Assembly (NCBI RefSeq): GCF_042100115.1
Contig: NC_091277.1
Span: forward strand, 496,001-560,000
DNA from: Alternaria dauci
Lineage: Eukaryota; Ascomycota; Dothideomycetes; Pleosporales; Pleosporaceae
Direction of reading: 5' to 3'
DNA: 64,000 nt
The position numbers and the translations under genes were made by a program. Positions 33,238 through 44,379 of the stretch are shown in pieces. Under the pieces are notes generated by a model. It was not told where the DNA came from. It searched no databases and saw only the letters and a program-made list of their open reading frames with translations. Within the stretch, counting starts at the first letter, position 1. Every line of letters begins with the position of its first letter.

Positions 33238-34476
33238 GCGATGAAAGTAGCTATTGTGTGTCGATAGGTCTTGTAATGGTCGTCAGATGTTGGACACTTC
33301 CGAGGTTGTATGGTGGCCTTGAATTGTTGTAACAAATTTGGAACATGTATTTGTGATTGCGACAGAAATGGCAGAATTCTGAATGATCCAAGAGTCGAGG
33401 CGTAGAAGCGCGATTGACTGCGTTTGCGTGCGAGTCGAATATGACTTCACGTTCGTTGGAAGAACGAGATCGAATTGACCCACACTATGTAGGTTCACCC
33501 AGGCTTTCCAATCAACACGTGTTCTACTTCCACATAGTTGACAACGTGGGTTGCGAAAAGGTGGATACATTGGTCCTCAAATGATATCAGTGACGTACTG
33601 GAACGTGCTGCATTTCAATTCATTGTCGAGGGACATACTATCTCGTCCAGGTCCTATACAGAGCGCACTTTCCCAGGCCTTCGACATGTGTACACAATTT
33701 GAGTTGAGGAAGTCCGTATGCTGAGTGAACAAGATACAGTTCATCTCTAACAGGCTGTCTTATATGTTTAAGAAGGTGCGATACATCTCAGTCCGTACCT
33801 GCATCACTTCACTAGCGGCTCTTAGCGGCTGCTCTTGCCCTCACTATCTGTATTTGCACAAAGCAAAAAGACAGTCGTGTTTCTACCAGGTCCTGATCAT
33901 GGTTCAGTCAACTCTTGTTGCCGCTGCATGAGTCTTTCGCTTCCTCTACGTCATCTCCATCAACATTCTGTCGATAGAACGGACGATCAAGACTATAAGG
34001 GATGTGTTAACGACATTTATGAGTGAATCTATGTTGTCGTCTTTCAAAAGTAGCCCAGCCGAACTGAGTAAAAAACTAGTTAGAGCAGGTAGAAGGCCAT
34101 GGCGACGGAGGATTGAGCTTTTGAAGAAAAGATTTCCCTTTGAAGATGATCAGTACCAGCACTTATCATAAGGAAAATAGACATACCTTGATCATCCAGC
34201 GTCTTTAACAACCAGCCATACTGCACACATTCACCAGTATCCAAACACCCCATGAAAGAGCAGATCATGTCTTGTATTCCTCTGCTTGGTAATATACACA
34301 CGACGTTGGCCCTTGACCACCGCCAACCCCGACAGCCCAGTCCGTAAGAAAAGTAAAGAACGCCACAGAAACCCTATTCTTCGACTTGCTCGACAGTTTT
34401 TGTAAGGGTATAAAATTGTTAAAAAAAAAACGTCGCCCATGAAGATGAAAAAAAAAATGCTATCCAGCAAACGCCA
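33238..34476. other. Intergenic region, possible extra exon at 33283-33570
   Basis: The minus-strand ORF 33283-33570 (95 residues, CQLCG near the start) is the only noteworthy frame. The remainder holds short chance ORFs and two A-rich tracts (34420-34460) in the 3' region of the SAS4-like gene. Confidence 0.4.
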
Positions 34477-36114
34477 CTAATGTGCACTGGTGCCTGTACC
34501 TGTATTCACTCCGCTTTCCCTCTTCCGTCTCCGTCTTTGGCGCGCATTGTCTCTGAGGAACTGGGGATCAATAAAGTCGTCTGGCAGCTCAAACTCTCTT
34601 TCCTCGAAATCGGGTACAGGCAGGCCAAAGGCGGAAGCGTTGCGACCGTGTCTATGTTTTCCGAGAGCAGCGGCGCGGAGGTGTGGTTTAGCGTAAAAGG
34701 AGTTGAATGGCGCTGCCGGTTCAGGTGGCACAAAAGGGAGGAGGAAACCATGTGGACGCGGTGGTCTCCGTGGTTTCGGTGGCTCAGGTTCTTTAGGCTG
34801 GTGTCGTGGTGGTGGGGGATCGCGGCCGTTGACTACAATGTTGTCCGAGTCTTCTGTCTCTTCGCCGTCTTCTTCCTCGTCGTCGTCCCTCGCGGCGAGA
34901 GCTGCTTCCTTTTCAGCACGTAAGCGTTTCTCCTCTTCCTTCCAGACGCGGAACTTGTCGACTAGTGCTTCTACCTCTCTGACAAAGTAGTCGCGCTTGG
35001 CCTCCCAGTCCTTTCTCTCGCCGTCTGTCACGCCTGTTATGCCCATGACTTTTAGCCAGTCTGGGCCCTGCAGCCCATCGAGGAGCCTCTCTAGTTGCAC
35101 CTTCTCGTGCATAGCACGCTCCTTTTCGATGTTGCGCAGCTGCTTCTCCTTGCGCTCAGCGCGCCGGTGCTGTGTGAAGAAGACCGGGTCGGCGAGCGGG
35201 TCTTGGCCGTCATTGTGGGTGATGGTATTGGCTATAGAGGTCCAGTCGAGGACGGTGAAGGAAGTCGAGGAGGGCGCCAGGGGTATTGAGGGGTCCGAAG
35301 CATGGCGCGACGGGGACGAAAGTCTCGCTTTGCGTGAGCGCGTCGGGCTTAGTGAGCTTCGCGTGGGCTCAGGCGTCTTGGATTTTATTGGCTCGTCGAC
35401 AATGTATATGGGGGTGTCGATGTCGAGGAACTCTGCATGCGATCAGCGGGTAGGCCACGCGACATGTCACAGTGACAGGGACATACCATCGTCTTCCTTG
35501 GGCGCACCGGCGATGATGTCGTCGTAGTTTGAAAAGTAGACGGCGAGGTCGCTCTTCAGGCGGGACCCGCCATCGTGGCTTCTCAGGCTGCGCTTGTCTG
35601 TCGTCGTCGTCGACGACGCTGTCGAAGCCGGGGCGGGGACAGCTGGGGGCGCGGCAAGCCTGGCAGAGCTGGCTGGCCCCGGCGTGGACGTCGCAGAAGG
35701 GAGACTGTCGGCGTCTATGCCCAGCGGGGCGGCGACGCCATTGGTGATGCGCAAAAGCTCGCCGTGTGGTTGTGTAACGGTGATTTTGGTGGGCGGTCTC
35801 GTGTCGGTCGCGTCTTCTCCCAGGGCGGTGGCTGGCCGCTTCCTGCTGCTGGTGCGCGCAGGCGGAGGAGGTTTGCTGGGCGTGTGGGTGAATTGCGCGC
35901 TGGATCTGTCGTCATCAGCAAGCGCAAGCAATGGGCCGCTTTTCGAGGTCCGTCTAGTCGCGGCGGGCGTGTGGTTGTGGTTGCGCTGGGCTTGCTCGAG
36001 GGCGTCATCGCGCGACACGGGCAGGAAGTTGAGCCTCGTCTGCCGTTCATTCGAGCTTCGCAGCAGCGGAGGCCGAACGGCGTTGGCCATGATATTGAGC
36101 AGACTCGAGATCAT
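34477..36114 (-). CDS. SAS4: SAS4-domain protein (Something-About-Silencing subunit 4-like)
   Basis: Exons 36114..35487 and 35432..34477 give 527 residues; the intron has GTATGT and ATGCAG ends. The N-terminal half is Pro/Ala/Ser-rich and basic. The conserved part covers SDLAVYFSNYDDIIAG before the splice and DIDTPIYIV after it, then DPLADPVFFTQHRRAERKEK and QLERLLDGLQGPDWLKVMGI, followed by a charged coiled coil. This pattern fits the fungal SAS4 family (scaffold of the SAS histone acetyltransferase complex acting on H4K16 in yeast; also related to animal MSL1-like scaffolds). An Arg-rich C-terminus ends the protein. Starts at 36114 or 36090 are both possible. The catalytic partner is not in the window. 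Confidence 0.75.
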
Positions 36115-36708
36115 TCGCGATTCGCTGGGTCATCTTTCAGCTATTCATTGTGGAGCTGCCATTGAGTGTCGCGCTGAGTTGTGCCAAAACGCGAGCCGTT
36201 AGGGGTCGTCGAGTGGCAGAGCTCGCGCAGTTTGCCAAACGAGCTGCTGCACCCAGAAACTATCCAGTACGCCTCACCAAAACACATGCCTCGCATACAG
36301 GCACTCGGGCGGACGTTGATTTAAGCTTCATATCAGAGCCTTCCCTTCTCCATATCACTCCCTACTTCAGAAGAATATTCAGCGAATTGCAGTACAGCGC
36401 ATATGAGATACTTGGAAGAGTAGCGCCACCGATGCTGGTAGCCAATCGCTACCCTACCATCCCGGCAACCTCCAACTCGACATTCAAGACTCAAGTAACC
36501 TTCCATGGCAAGTTACGGCAAGGTTTATATTTTACACGTGCAACCGGAATAATGAGACGTATTCATAACTGCTCCAGCAGTCGTGCACGCTACTGTCGCC
36601 CGTTGTGCACACCCCAGACTACCGGCACCGCAATCCATCCACATCCAGCTCTTGTTTGCCACGCCTGAAACACCAACATCAACATGTGCACCGGAACCAA
36701 CGCGCACG
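36115..36708. other. Intergenic region SAS4 / YPT35
   Basis: About 590 bp forming the promoter of the SAS4-like gene and the 3' region of YPT35. Nothing else recognised. Confidence 0.45.
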
Positions 36709-37656
36709 TCACGAGAAAAGAAAGTCCTTCAAGACCGGCGACCCAGCGAACTCTGGGTTGAGCAAAACGCAACTAATAATAGGTCAGCCGACGCACGCTA
36801 GCTTCGTTATCGATAAACAAACTTGAGAAAGTATGAAAGTCCTTGTTTCCGCTTTTCCAGAAAACGGGGCCTAAAGCGAGCTATGCCAGATGCATTAGTA
36901 TTTGGTCTGGTGGAGTGATGCTGCATGAGGACATGTGACTTACATATTACGGATTTGGGTGGGAACTGCGGCATGGAACCCGCGGCATGAGGAAAGGTCT
37001 GGAGCAGCTTCGTGTGCAGATCCTCAAACTCCGAATATCTGTTCACAATCAGTGGGTGCTTTCGAAAACCATGGAAACGTGTCTTACCTCTTTCGTATCT
37101 TCATGGGACCACCCTGCAAGAATTAGCATGTGCATCAAGGTGCGTCGAGGTGCATCGAGGTTCATCGCCTGGAGATAGGCAGCATCTCGCAGCTCCACCA
37201 CGGGCCCTCTGCATGAAACCATCCTTTGGAAAACAATTTGATGCAGATGATTGGCTCCGAGGACATCGCTGCGCAGGCTAGCGCATCTCCATGCGGCTCG
37301 GAACTTACATCCAGTGTCTCGACCGTGCAATTGAAGACGACATAAGCTCCAAAGCCAGGTGCGGCAGCCGTGCCGCTGATGACAACGTAATCATCTATCG
37401 TGACATGCTTGGCCCAGAGGACTTTGCAGTGGTCCGAGGCCTCGTCGGTATGGTCCTCGAGACCGATAGGAGTGGGGCGGCCGTTGTCAGCAGAATAGGT
37501 GCTCAAATACGAGGCATTGCGCTGGTGGGATTGCCAGTAGGGCGGGACTACGCTGCCCACGCTGTTGCGGTCGCCCGTAGCAGTGGCGGGATTTGCCCCA
37601 TCATCTTGGGCTGGCGACGAAGGCCGATCTCGAGTTTCAAAGCTCGCCGGCTCCAT
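36709..37656 (-). CDS. YPT35: PX-domain endosomal/vacuolar protein YPT35
   Basis: Five short minus-strand exons, 37656..37309, 37113..37088 (26 nt), 37038..36944, 36880..36823 and 36772..36709, give 196 residues. All junctions use GT/AG, and each joins known YPT35 strings: TVETLD to GGPMKIRKRYSEFEDL, PPKSVIS to RFRPRFLEKR, and SYFLN to CVLLNPEFAGSPVLKDFLF. The PX domain (about residues 60-196) should bind phosphatidylinositol 3-phosphate on endosomes and vacuoles. The N-terminal PPYWQSHQRNAS and PIGLEDHTDE motifs are typical; in yeast the N-terminal part recruits Vps13. The start is the first ATG before EPASFETRD, because the longer frame begins with TTG. Confidence 0.92.
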
Positions 37657-38395
37657 CCATTTACAGTAGGATGGCTGGGCAGGTGGCGCGTCAAACGGGA
37701 AAGGCGGTTGGTATCTAGAAGCTGCCGCGTCGAGGTGAGGGGTAGATATGTACAGTGCGGTGCGGCAACGGCTGGACCGGAGCAATGCAGCCAGTCGCGT
37801 CTAGTGTCTTGTTGACGATGGAGGAGGAACTGGCGGCGTTTTGCCGGCGCTCCATCTCAACGGAATGATGCGCAGAGGGAGCTAGGATGCGAGACCCTGG
37901 GTGAATGACTAGCGGGTGCTAGGGCGGTGGCCAATACGAACAAGCAAATCTATGCATCCCTGCACAGCCGAGGGATCAATGGGAAACTTCCAATACTGTG
38001 TCTCACGATTTCCGACCCAAAGCCGCCTTTTCCACGCCCGTCCACGCCATCCACGCCGACTCCACAGTCGCCAGATGGCTCGAGTCACGGGCAACCCGTC
38101 CCCAACAGGCTGCCTCCCGGGCGAGAAGGTAGGCGGGGAAACGCACGCACCCTTCCGTGAGCCTTCCTATCTGATGCTCCACTAGCTTATTGCTTCCCGT
38201 CAACACATCCCTCCCTTTATATAATCACACGCCGCCTCTTTTTTCCAGCCTCCTCATCACTTTCGCTTTAGAGCCGCCATTTATATTCGATTGTTTGCCG
38301 TCTGTCGTTGACCGTCTAGCAATTTAAGACCTTTGCTGCACATCCACTAATACCTCTCCTCCATCATCACCATCACTACCACCACAACAATCAAC
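37657..38395. other. Divergent intergenic region YPT35 / GPI protein
   Basis: About 740 bp with the promoters of two divergent genes. ORFs here (37909-38206) are chance frames. The GPI-protein side is rich in CCAC/CATCAC just before its ATG. Confidence 0.45.
38218..38224 (+). promoter_or_regulatory. TATA box of the GPI-anchored protein gene
   Basis: TATATAA, 172 bp before the ATG at 38396. A CT-rich stretch and CACCATCACTACCACC-type leader follow, as in strongly expressed fungal genes. Confidence 0.5.
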
Positions 38396-39139
38396 ATGCG
38401 TTCCGTCTTCGCCCTCAGCATCGCCGCCTTGACTGGCTTGGTCGCTGCCCAGGACACTCCCCAACTCGACTACCCATACACCATTGACCCCAACAGCGTC
38501 GATGAATCTACTAGGGGTGCGTAGAGTCATGTGTATCTACTTTACCTCGTCTAACATGCTCCAGATTACTGGTGCGACCAGAACAGGGCACAATGCCCGC
38601 TCATCTGCCTCCAACAGCCCGGCGTCGAGTCCATGACCACTGAGCAGAACGACTGCGATTCCGACTCTCTGACCTACACCTGTGTCTGTGACGGTGGTGT
38701 CTCGCCCAACATCACCCAGTACTCGCAGACTCTGCCATACTTCATCTGCCAACAATGGGGAACCAACTGCGTTGACAACTGCAATGGTGACAGTGCCTGC
38801 CAGCGCGAGTGCCGGTATGTTTGATCGATCCGCTATAGCAAAACAAATATTAACGTGATTACTAGTGAGGACCACCCATGCGGAGCTCAAGACCCGTACC
38901 GAGGTAACACCTCTCTACCTACCACCATGGCCTCCACCGCCGCCCCAACTGGCTCCAACGGCGCTGCCACAAACACCATTCCCGTCACCGGCTTCGGCGG
39001 CGGTGCCTCTGAGACCGGTTCCAGCGACAGCGGCTCATCCAACCAAGGCGGTGCTGGTTCCATCTTCATGCCCAACGCCGGTCTCGGTCTTGCCGCCGTC
39101 TTCGGCAGCGTCTTCTTCGGCTTCGCTGTCCTCTTGTAA
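38396..39139 (+). CDS. GPI-anchored cysteine-rich surface protein (DUF7707-like)
   Basis: Exons 38396..38516, 38565..38814 and 38866..39139 give 214 residues. Residues 1-19 are a signal peptide (MRSVFALSIAALTGLVAAQ). The central part has 12 cysteines in a compact module (WCDQNRAQCPLIC, TCVCDGG, FICQQWGTNCVDNC, CQRECREDHPCG) with one N-glycosylation site (NIT). A Ser/Gly/Thr-rich stalk and a hydrophobic C-terminus (GLGLAAVFGSVFFGFAVLL) indicate a GPI anchor. The Cys pattern fits the fungal DUF7707 module as I know it. It should be exposed at the cell wall or plasma membrane; function unknown. The three exons join in frame and preserve the Cys module. Confidence 0.88.
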
Positions 39140-39579
39140 ACATGACGAGAGCCGAATCATACAATCTCGTCACGCAAGTCTTTGCTTGCAATCTTCGTCC
39201 CATTTTCCATGCATAGCGTTTTCCGGCATAAAAAACTCCAGTCCTTTTCGATTGTTCGATACCCACATCGGGGCATTCCGCTCTCTTCATGACAGTCTGG
39301 CAAGGCTTTGTCTTTTGATTCATTGCATGGGGTTCATGGCGTATCTTTTAATGGGTGACAGGTGTTGGATCACGAGCCTGAAGGGCAAAAGAAGCATTAC
39401 TTAGCATGCAGTTGTAATACATTGGACGCAGAGGTGTTGATGCTGATGAAATCCCCAGTATTCTTGTCATGCCCAGTGACTTTGATATGTGTCTGAATCC
39501 AATCCCTTGGAAACGCCGAACATGAATTCAAACACGATAGCCCAGTCGAATAATTCTTCGAAAGACAAAGTGCCGCACT
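39140..39579. other. Convergent 3' region, nothing seen
   Basis: About 440 bp between the GPI-protein gene and the convergent disordered orphan. Confidence 0.5.
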
Positions 39580-41559
39580 CTAGAGATACACCCTCGGCGG
39601 CGACTCATCCCACCACGGCCTCTCCTGTAAATTCGTCCTCAGACTGCGGCGTCGCGGAGGAAGATCCATGACGCTCGCTTTCCCTTGTTCGATATACACG
39701 GCCCGAAGATTTCCACTCCCTTCTAGACTCCCCGTTCGACGCCTGACAGGGGATGGTACATGAGCAAGTGCTTGGGAGGCGGGAGCTAAGGGGCTGGGAG
39801 GCGCAGGGTGTGTGATGCTAAAATCCGGGACATCTTCTAAGCCTCGGATGCAGTCGCTCTTCTTGTCGACAGTAGATGGGTTTTGGCGTGGCAAGGCAGA
39901 CTGTGTAGGTGTAGGTGTAGAAAGCTGCTCGACGGAAACATGGAACATGCGTGAACCACTTGATACAGATCGCTGGGGCAGGGGTTGTCGTGGTGGACCT
40001 AGGAGGAGTGTTTGCATGGCTTCTGGAGAGGGAACGAGAGTTGGGTTTAGAGAGGGTGGAGAGGGAGTTATATCCAGGCCGTACTCATGTGAGAGAAGAT
40101 TCGTTGTTGATGAGACGAGGTATGGTGGGAGAGTGGGTGAGTCGTTGAACGGTAGGGCTGGGCTTACAGCAACTACGGACGAGCGGCGACTGATGTGATA
40201 TGGAAATGGTATCGGGATTGGTTCAGAATGGCCATCAGCGGCCAAGTCGCTTGCATTTGTAGCAGGTGTGTTGTCCATGTTTCGTGCGAGGCGACCTGGA
40301 GTCCTTGACGGTCTAGCCGCTGGTGTAGGAGAGCTGGAGACTGAAGAAGACGATTCTGTGGAAGACGTTGAGGATCGACGCTCGTCTCGTGTACGGTAAG
40401 GTGTAGGTGGATCCAAGTGCACGCTGAATTTTCTTGTGGAAAGCTCTGGCTTCCTAGGTGCGTTGTAATCTTTCGGTGACACTGGAGCTGACGACTGTAA
40501 TTGACCAATGGAGATCTGAGAACCGCAGACTTCAGGCTCCTCAGACACGAAAATCTGGCTTTTGTCCGATGGTACATCAAGTAGAACACCAGTCCGTATA
40601 TTGGAGGGTCTGACCGTATCAGACGAATCATCCTGGTGATAGGAGAGCGACGATCGATCTTGTTGGACCAGTCCAACCTCATCATCAGAGAGCATCCGAC
40701 CCTTTCCTTTGTCCGCTTTGCTAAACCGTTGAGGCTTCAAGAAGTCACTGAAACTGAAATGAGAGTCTTTTCGCTCTCGCTCTTCGCATCTCTCACTCTG
40801 AGTATCATGTAGCCGATGCTTTTCGAGTTGCGCTAGATCACTATCTCCATCGTAGTACAAGTCAGTGTTCAATTGCGCATGTATGGTGTTTCTTCGTTGA
40901 TCTCGGAGCGTTGCCTGGAAAGTGTCCCAGTCAGTAGTAGAGTAGAAGCAGCTAGGGCCCACTTCGCCGTTTACATCAAAGTACTCGCTTACATTGGGCA
41001 AATCAGCCAAGCCCATTCCGGCGAGATCTTTGGAGTTACTTTGAGCATATAGGACCTCCGACGGAGGGCTTGTGTTGTCAGATATACCTGAGGATTGGGT
41101 AACAGTAGGGTTGGGTGGTGGGTGTTCATCCTCGACAGATCCTCTTCGACCATGAAAGAGGCGCCTGAGTCTAGCATTGATCTTCTCTATCATATCGGTC
41201 ACCTGTGATGACCTTCGGAAACGAGGCTCGTTACCTTGGGTGTTGGGTGTAGGGGGCGTAGTAGGAAGCGTTGAGCAAGCACTATCGGGATTCGAAGCTG
41301 GCTCAGTCATAGCGACGTCGTATGTTGGTGGCGGCAGGCAAGGACAGTCGGTTGTTATCCCTCGAGCACGTCTCAGTGTCTCCCTTCGTTTCTTCAAATA
41401 TCCCCGCGTTTGGAGGAATGATTCGGTTGCTCGTCGCTTCAGGGTAAGCTCGGGAGGGTATGGCAATCGGTATGTTTCTGGTGCAACTTCGGTTTGGCTG
41501 ATGTTGACAACTACAGAAGGCTCATTGGAAGGTATGTGTACTTGAACTTGAGAGGTCAT
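39580..41559 (-). CDS. Large disordered hypothetical protein
   Basis: A single 659-residue frame on the minus strand without internal stops. The N-terminal ~75 residues look folded (VVVNISQTEVAPETYRLPYP, then a basic helix KKRRETLRRARG). A second basic stretch (MIEKINARLRRLFHGRRGS) follows. The rest is Ser/Pro/Thr-rich with many SP and TP sites and dispersed RRSS motifs, so it is predicted disordered and possibly phosphorylated. No membrane segment or catalytic motif. I do not recognise the family; proteins of this sort are common lineage-specific regulators in Pezizomycotina. The length of the open frame and the codon-consistent composition support coding. Confidence 0.75.
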   Translation of the reverse strand: MTSQVQVHIPSNEPSVVVNISQTEVAPETYRLPYPPELTLKRRATESFLQTRGYLKKRRETLRRARGITTDCPCLPPPTYDVAMTEPASNPDSACSTLPTTPPTPNTQGNEPRFRRSSQVTDMIEKINARLRRLFHGRRGSVEDEHPPPNPTVTQSSGISDNTSPPSEVLYAQSNSKDLAGMGLADLPNVSEYFDVNGEVGPSCFYSTTDWDTFQATLRDQRRNTIHAQLNTDLYYDGDSDLAQLEKHRLHDTQSERCEERERKDSHFSFSDFLKPQRFSKADKGKGRMLSDDEVGLVQQDRSSLSYHQDDSSDTVRPSNIRTGVLLDVPSDKSQIFVSEEPEVCGSQISIGQLQSSAPVSPKDYNAPRKPELSTRKFSVHLDPPTPYRTRDERRSSTSSTESSSSVSSSPTPAARPSRTPGRLARNMDNTPATNASDLAADGHSEPIPIPFPYHISRRSSVVAVSPALPFNDSPTLPPYLVSSTTNLLSHEYGLDITPSPPSLNPTLVPSPEAMQTLLLGPPRQPLPQRSVSSGSRMFHVSVEQLSTPTPTQSALPRQNPSTVDKKSDCIRGLEDVPDFSITHPAPPSPLAPASQALAHVPSPVRRRTGSLEGSGNLRAVYIEQGKASVMDLPPRRRSLRTNLQERPWWDESPPRVYL

Positions 41560-42602
41560 AGCACTGAACAGCCTGAAAGCTGTTTGGAGAAGTAGGAGTG
41601 AGAGTGCAGAAAGAGTGGAGCAGAGGAATTTCTTTGATCGATAACGAGACTTGCCCAGCGGATAACTTGTATGATTTTAAAGGTTTAGCAGTAGGTTTGG
41701 TACGATGCGCAGGAATATGTTAGTGCGGCCAATGACCAAAGCCACACATTTGTACCAAAGAAATCCGCCAATAGAACTCGGTTGATAGGAAAACAGGTTG
41801 TTGACACGACGGCGCGAACCTGAATAAATACCGATTAATCTGGTTAGTACTGTTTTGGAAAACCAAGAAAGCAGTCTGGAACAGATGAGGAGGGTTTGCG
41901 CCTGCACACGCATGCAAGAGAAACATACCAATCGAGCGTCTCTGCGAAGAATGCCCTATAGAATCTGCCTGTTTGAAATGTTACCATGGTAGGAAGCACT
42001 ACTGTAGTTACTCGAGGAGAAGCTGTCTTGCGTATTATGTCTAGGTGTTGGTACCATCGACGAGTGTGGGGACATTCGCCATCATTACCACAAGAAATCG
42101 TCAGTAGAGACCTGAATCTCTCGGCATTACGGCCCGATAACGTAGCATCGCCCTCGCATTGTGACGTGATCGAGAAGCTGCCAAAGAATCCTGCGACATC
42201 ATAAGCTTCCGAGCGATACGATGCACTGTCTATCAGCGAGCAATGACTGGAAGGTGTAGTAAATGAGGGGTGTGTGAGCTGTCTTCAGTATAGTTGCACG
42301 TTAATCAAGGTCGGTTCTTCGTTTGGAGAGAAAATCTGTCGCTAGGGAAAGCCTGGAATGGATCCGGAAATCTCAATTGGAAGAGAACATGTTGTTGTGG
42401 TTTGGATGTGGTGGAGAAGGTGGAAGGAGCCGAAGCTAACATCGGGCGTTAGTGAGATCCCGGCCTTGCATGACATAATACTCCTTAGCGCGTCCGTCTG
42501 CAAACACGCCAAACAAACCTATGATGACACTACCATTCCGACTTTCGTGGTTCGCGAATCGCATCCGTCCTCCCATGTCACGATAGTCTTCGAAGGCTTG
42601 TG
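41560..42602. other. Divergent intergenic region, no gene seen
   Basis: About 1 kb between the disordered orphan and COQ6. ORFs of 60-85 residues occur on both strands without family features. Confidence 0.5.
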
Positions 42603-44142
42603 ATGCCACCCCGAATTCTTTCAAATGGGCCTAGGGCTCTATCGTCACCATTGACAGCCTGGGTCCGTCTGCATCCTCAACAGAGGTTTGCCTCGAGCTC
42701 CGCAAATGCGCCGGAGGTCTACGATGTCGTCTGCGTCGGCGGTGGACCAGCGGGTCTGAGTCTCCTGACCGGACTGAAAGCGTCGCCAACCACAAGGGGA
42801 CTGAAGGTTGCACTCATCGAGGGACAAGATTTGCACAAGAATCGATTACCACAAGATGCGAGTTTGGAGAGTTTTTCCAATAGATGCAGCTCCCTCACCC
42901 CGGCCTCCGTGAAGAATTTACAGGGTACGAACGAGCATGTAAAGTGTGTTGTAGTTCCGGTCTGACATGCGTGGAATAGAAATCGGAGCATGGGCGCACG
43001 TCAACACACCCCGGGTGCAGCCATACCAAGAGATGCAAGTATGGGACGGCGTCACTGATGCGCGGATATCTTTCGACTGGCATACAGCAAAGCCTCTCCT
43101 TACTCCTCGTAACCCGGCGCAACCCACGACAATCGCTTACATGATCGAGAACGTCAATACGGTTACCGCGCTGTTAAGTCGACTTGAACAACTGGGCGGT
43201 GTCGATTTCTACACGTCCACAAAAGTCAACTCGATAAATCTGGGTACAGACACAGAGAAGATGGACTTTTCATCGTGGCCAATGCTCACGCTATCCAATG
43301 GAAAGACATTGGCAGCTAGGCTGTTGGTCGGAGCCGATGGCGCCAACAGCCCAGTGCGGACTTTTGCAGACATTGAGTCGCGAGGCTTTGATTATGGCAG
43401 ACACGGTGTAGTGGCTAGTCTGAAGCTTGAGGGGCAAGGCTGGGGCGGTCCTGATCACAAGATCGCATACCAGCGGTTCTTGCCGACCGGGCCAATAGCT
43501 ATGCTGCCCCTTCCAGGCAACATGTCGACACTTGTGTGGAGTACCACACCGGAACGTGCCGCAAAGCTCAAGACGTTGTCACAAGAAGATTTCGTTGCAA
43601 TGGTCAACGCCGGTTTCCGACTTTCACCTATAGACTTGGAGTATCTACACACGCTCTCATCCGGACAGGCAGAAGAAGTTGCATGGCGAGTAAAGCACAC
43701 GCCTGTCGACGAGCTTGCGGTACCGATGCGAGCGGCACACGTACAAGACGGTACGGTCGCATCCTTCCCACTTCGAATGCGGCACGCGGATACGTACACT
43801 GGTGAACGAGTTGCACTAGTTGGCGATGCGGCACATACCATACATCCGCTCGCAGGCCAAGGTTTGAACCAAGGCCAAGGCGATGCTGCGGCGCTCGTTC
43901 GAACGATATCACATGCAGTGCAAACTGGTCAAGACATCGGATCAACGTTGGCGTTGGAGAGCTATACCAGCGAGCGATACGCGGAGAACAATGCAATGCT
44001 GGGCGTATGCGATAAATTACACCGCCTGTATAGCGTCGAATCGGGCCCGCTTGTAGGATTACGAAGTCTCGGGTTGAGAGCTGTCGATGCAATGGGTCCA
44101 CTAAAGGGTTTCTTCATGAGCCGCGCTGCGGGTGGATCTTAA
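42603..44142 (+). CDS. COQ6: Ubiquinone biosynthesis monooxygenase COQ6
   Basis: An FAD-dependent hydroxylase of the mitochondrial coenzyme Q complex, acting on C5 of the quinone ring. Exons 42603..42924 and 42980..44142 give 494 residues; the intron has GTACGA and GAATAG ends. The first ~30 residues form a mitochondrial targeting sequence (Arg/Ser/Leu-rich, no acids). Then come the FAD dinucleotide motif VVCVGGGPAGLSL, the family IGAW string at the splice, the GADGANSPVR motif, and the second FAD motif VALVGDAAHTIHPLAGQGLNQG. The C-terminus matches the COQ6 pattern (LALESYTSERYAENNAML). The ATG at 42603 gives a proper presequence. Related UbiH-type hydroxylases are alternatives but size and presequence favour COQ6. 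Confidence 0.94.
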
Positions 44143-44379
44143 TCGTTTGTACCTGTACCTGTAGACATATGTATGCATATCTTGGCAACACAAAACAACA
44201 TACGATTTCTAAACAATACCCACCGAAGAGTCCCGACATGCTGTTCCGCAGATGATACGCGGCTTACAGCTTCCCTGCAACACAGCCCCACTAATAATCT
44301 AGTCCCTCGGCACCTCTAGGAAGTGTTAAAACAAATCTGTTCCTACGACAAGTGAGCTGACATATCTCAACAATCGACC

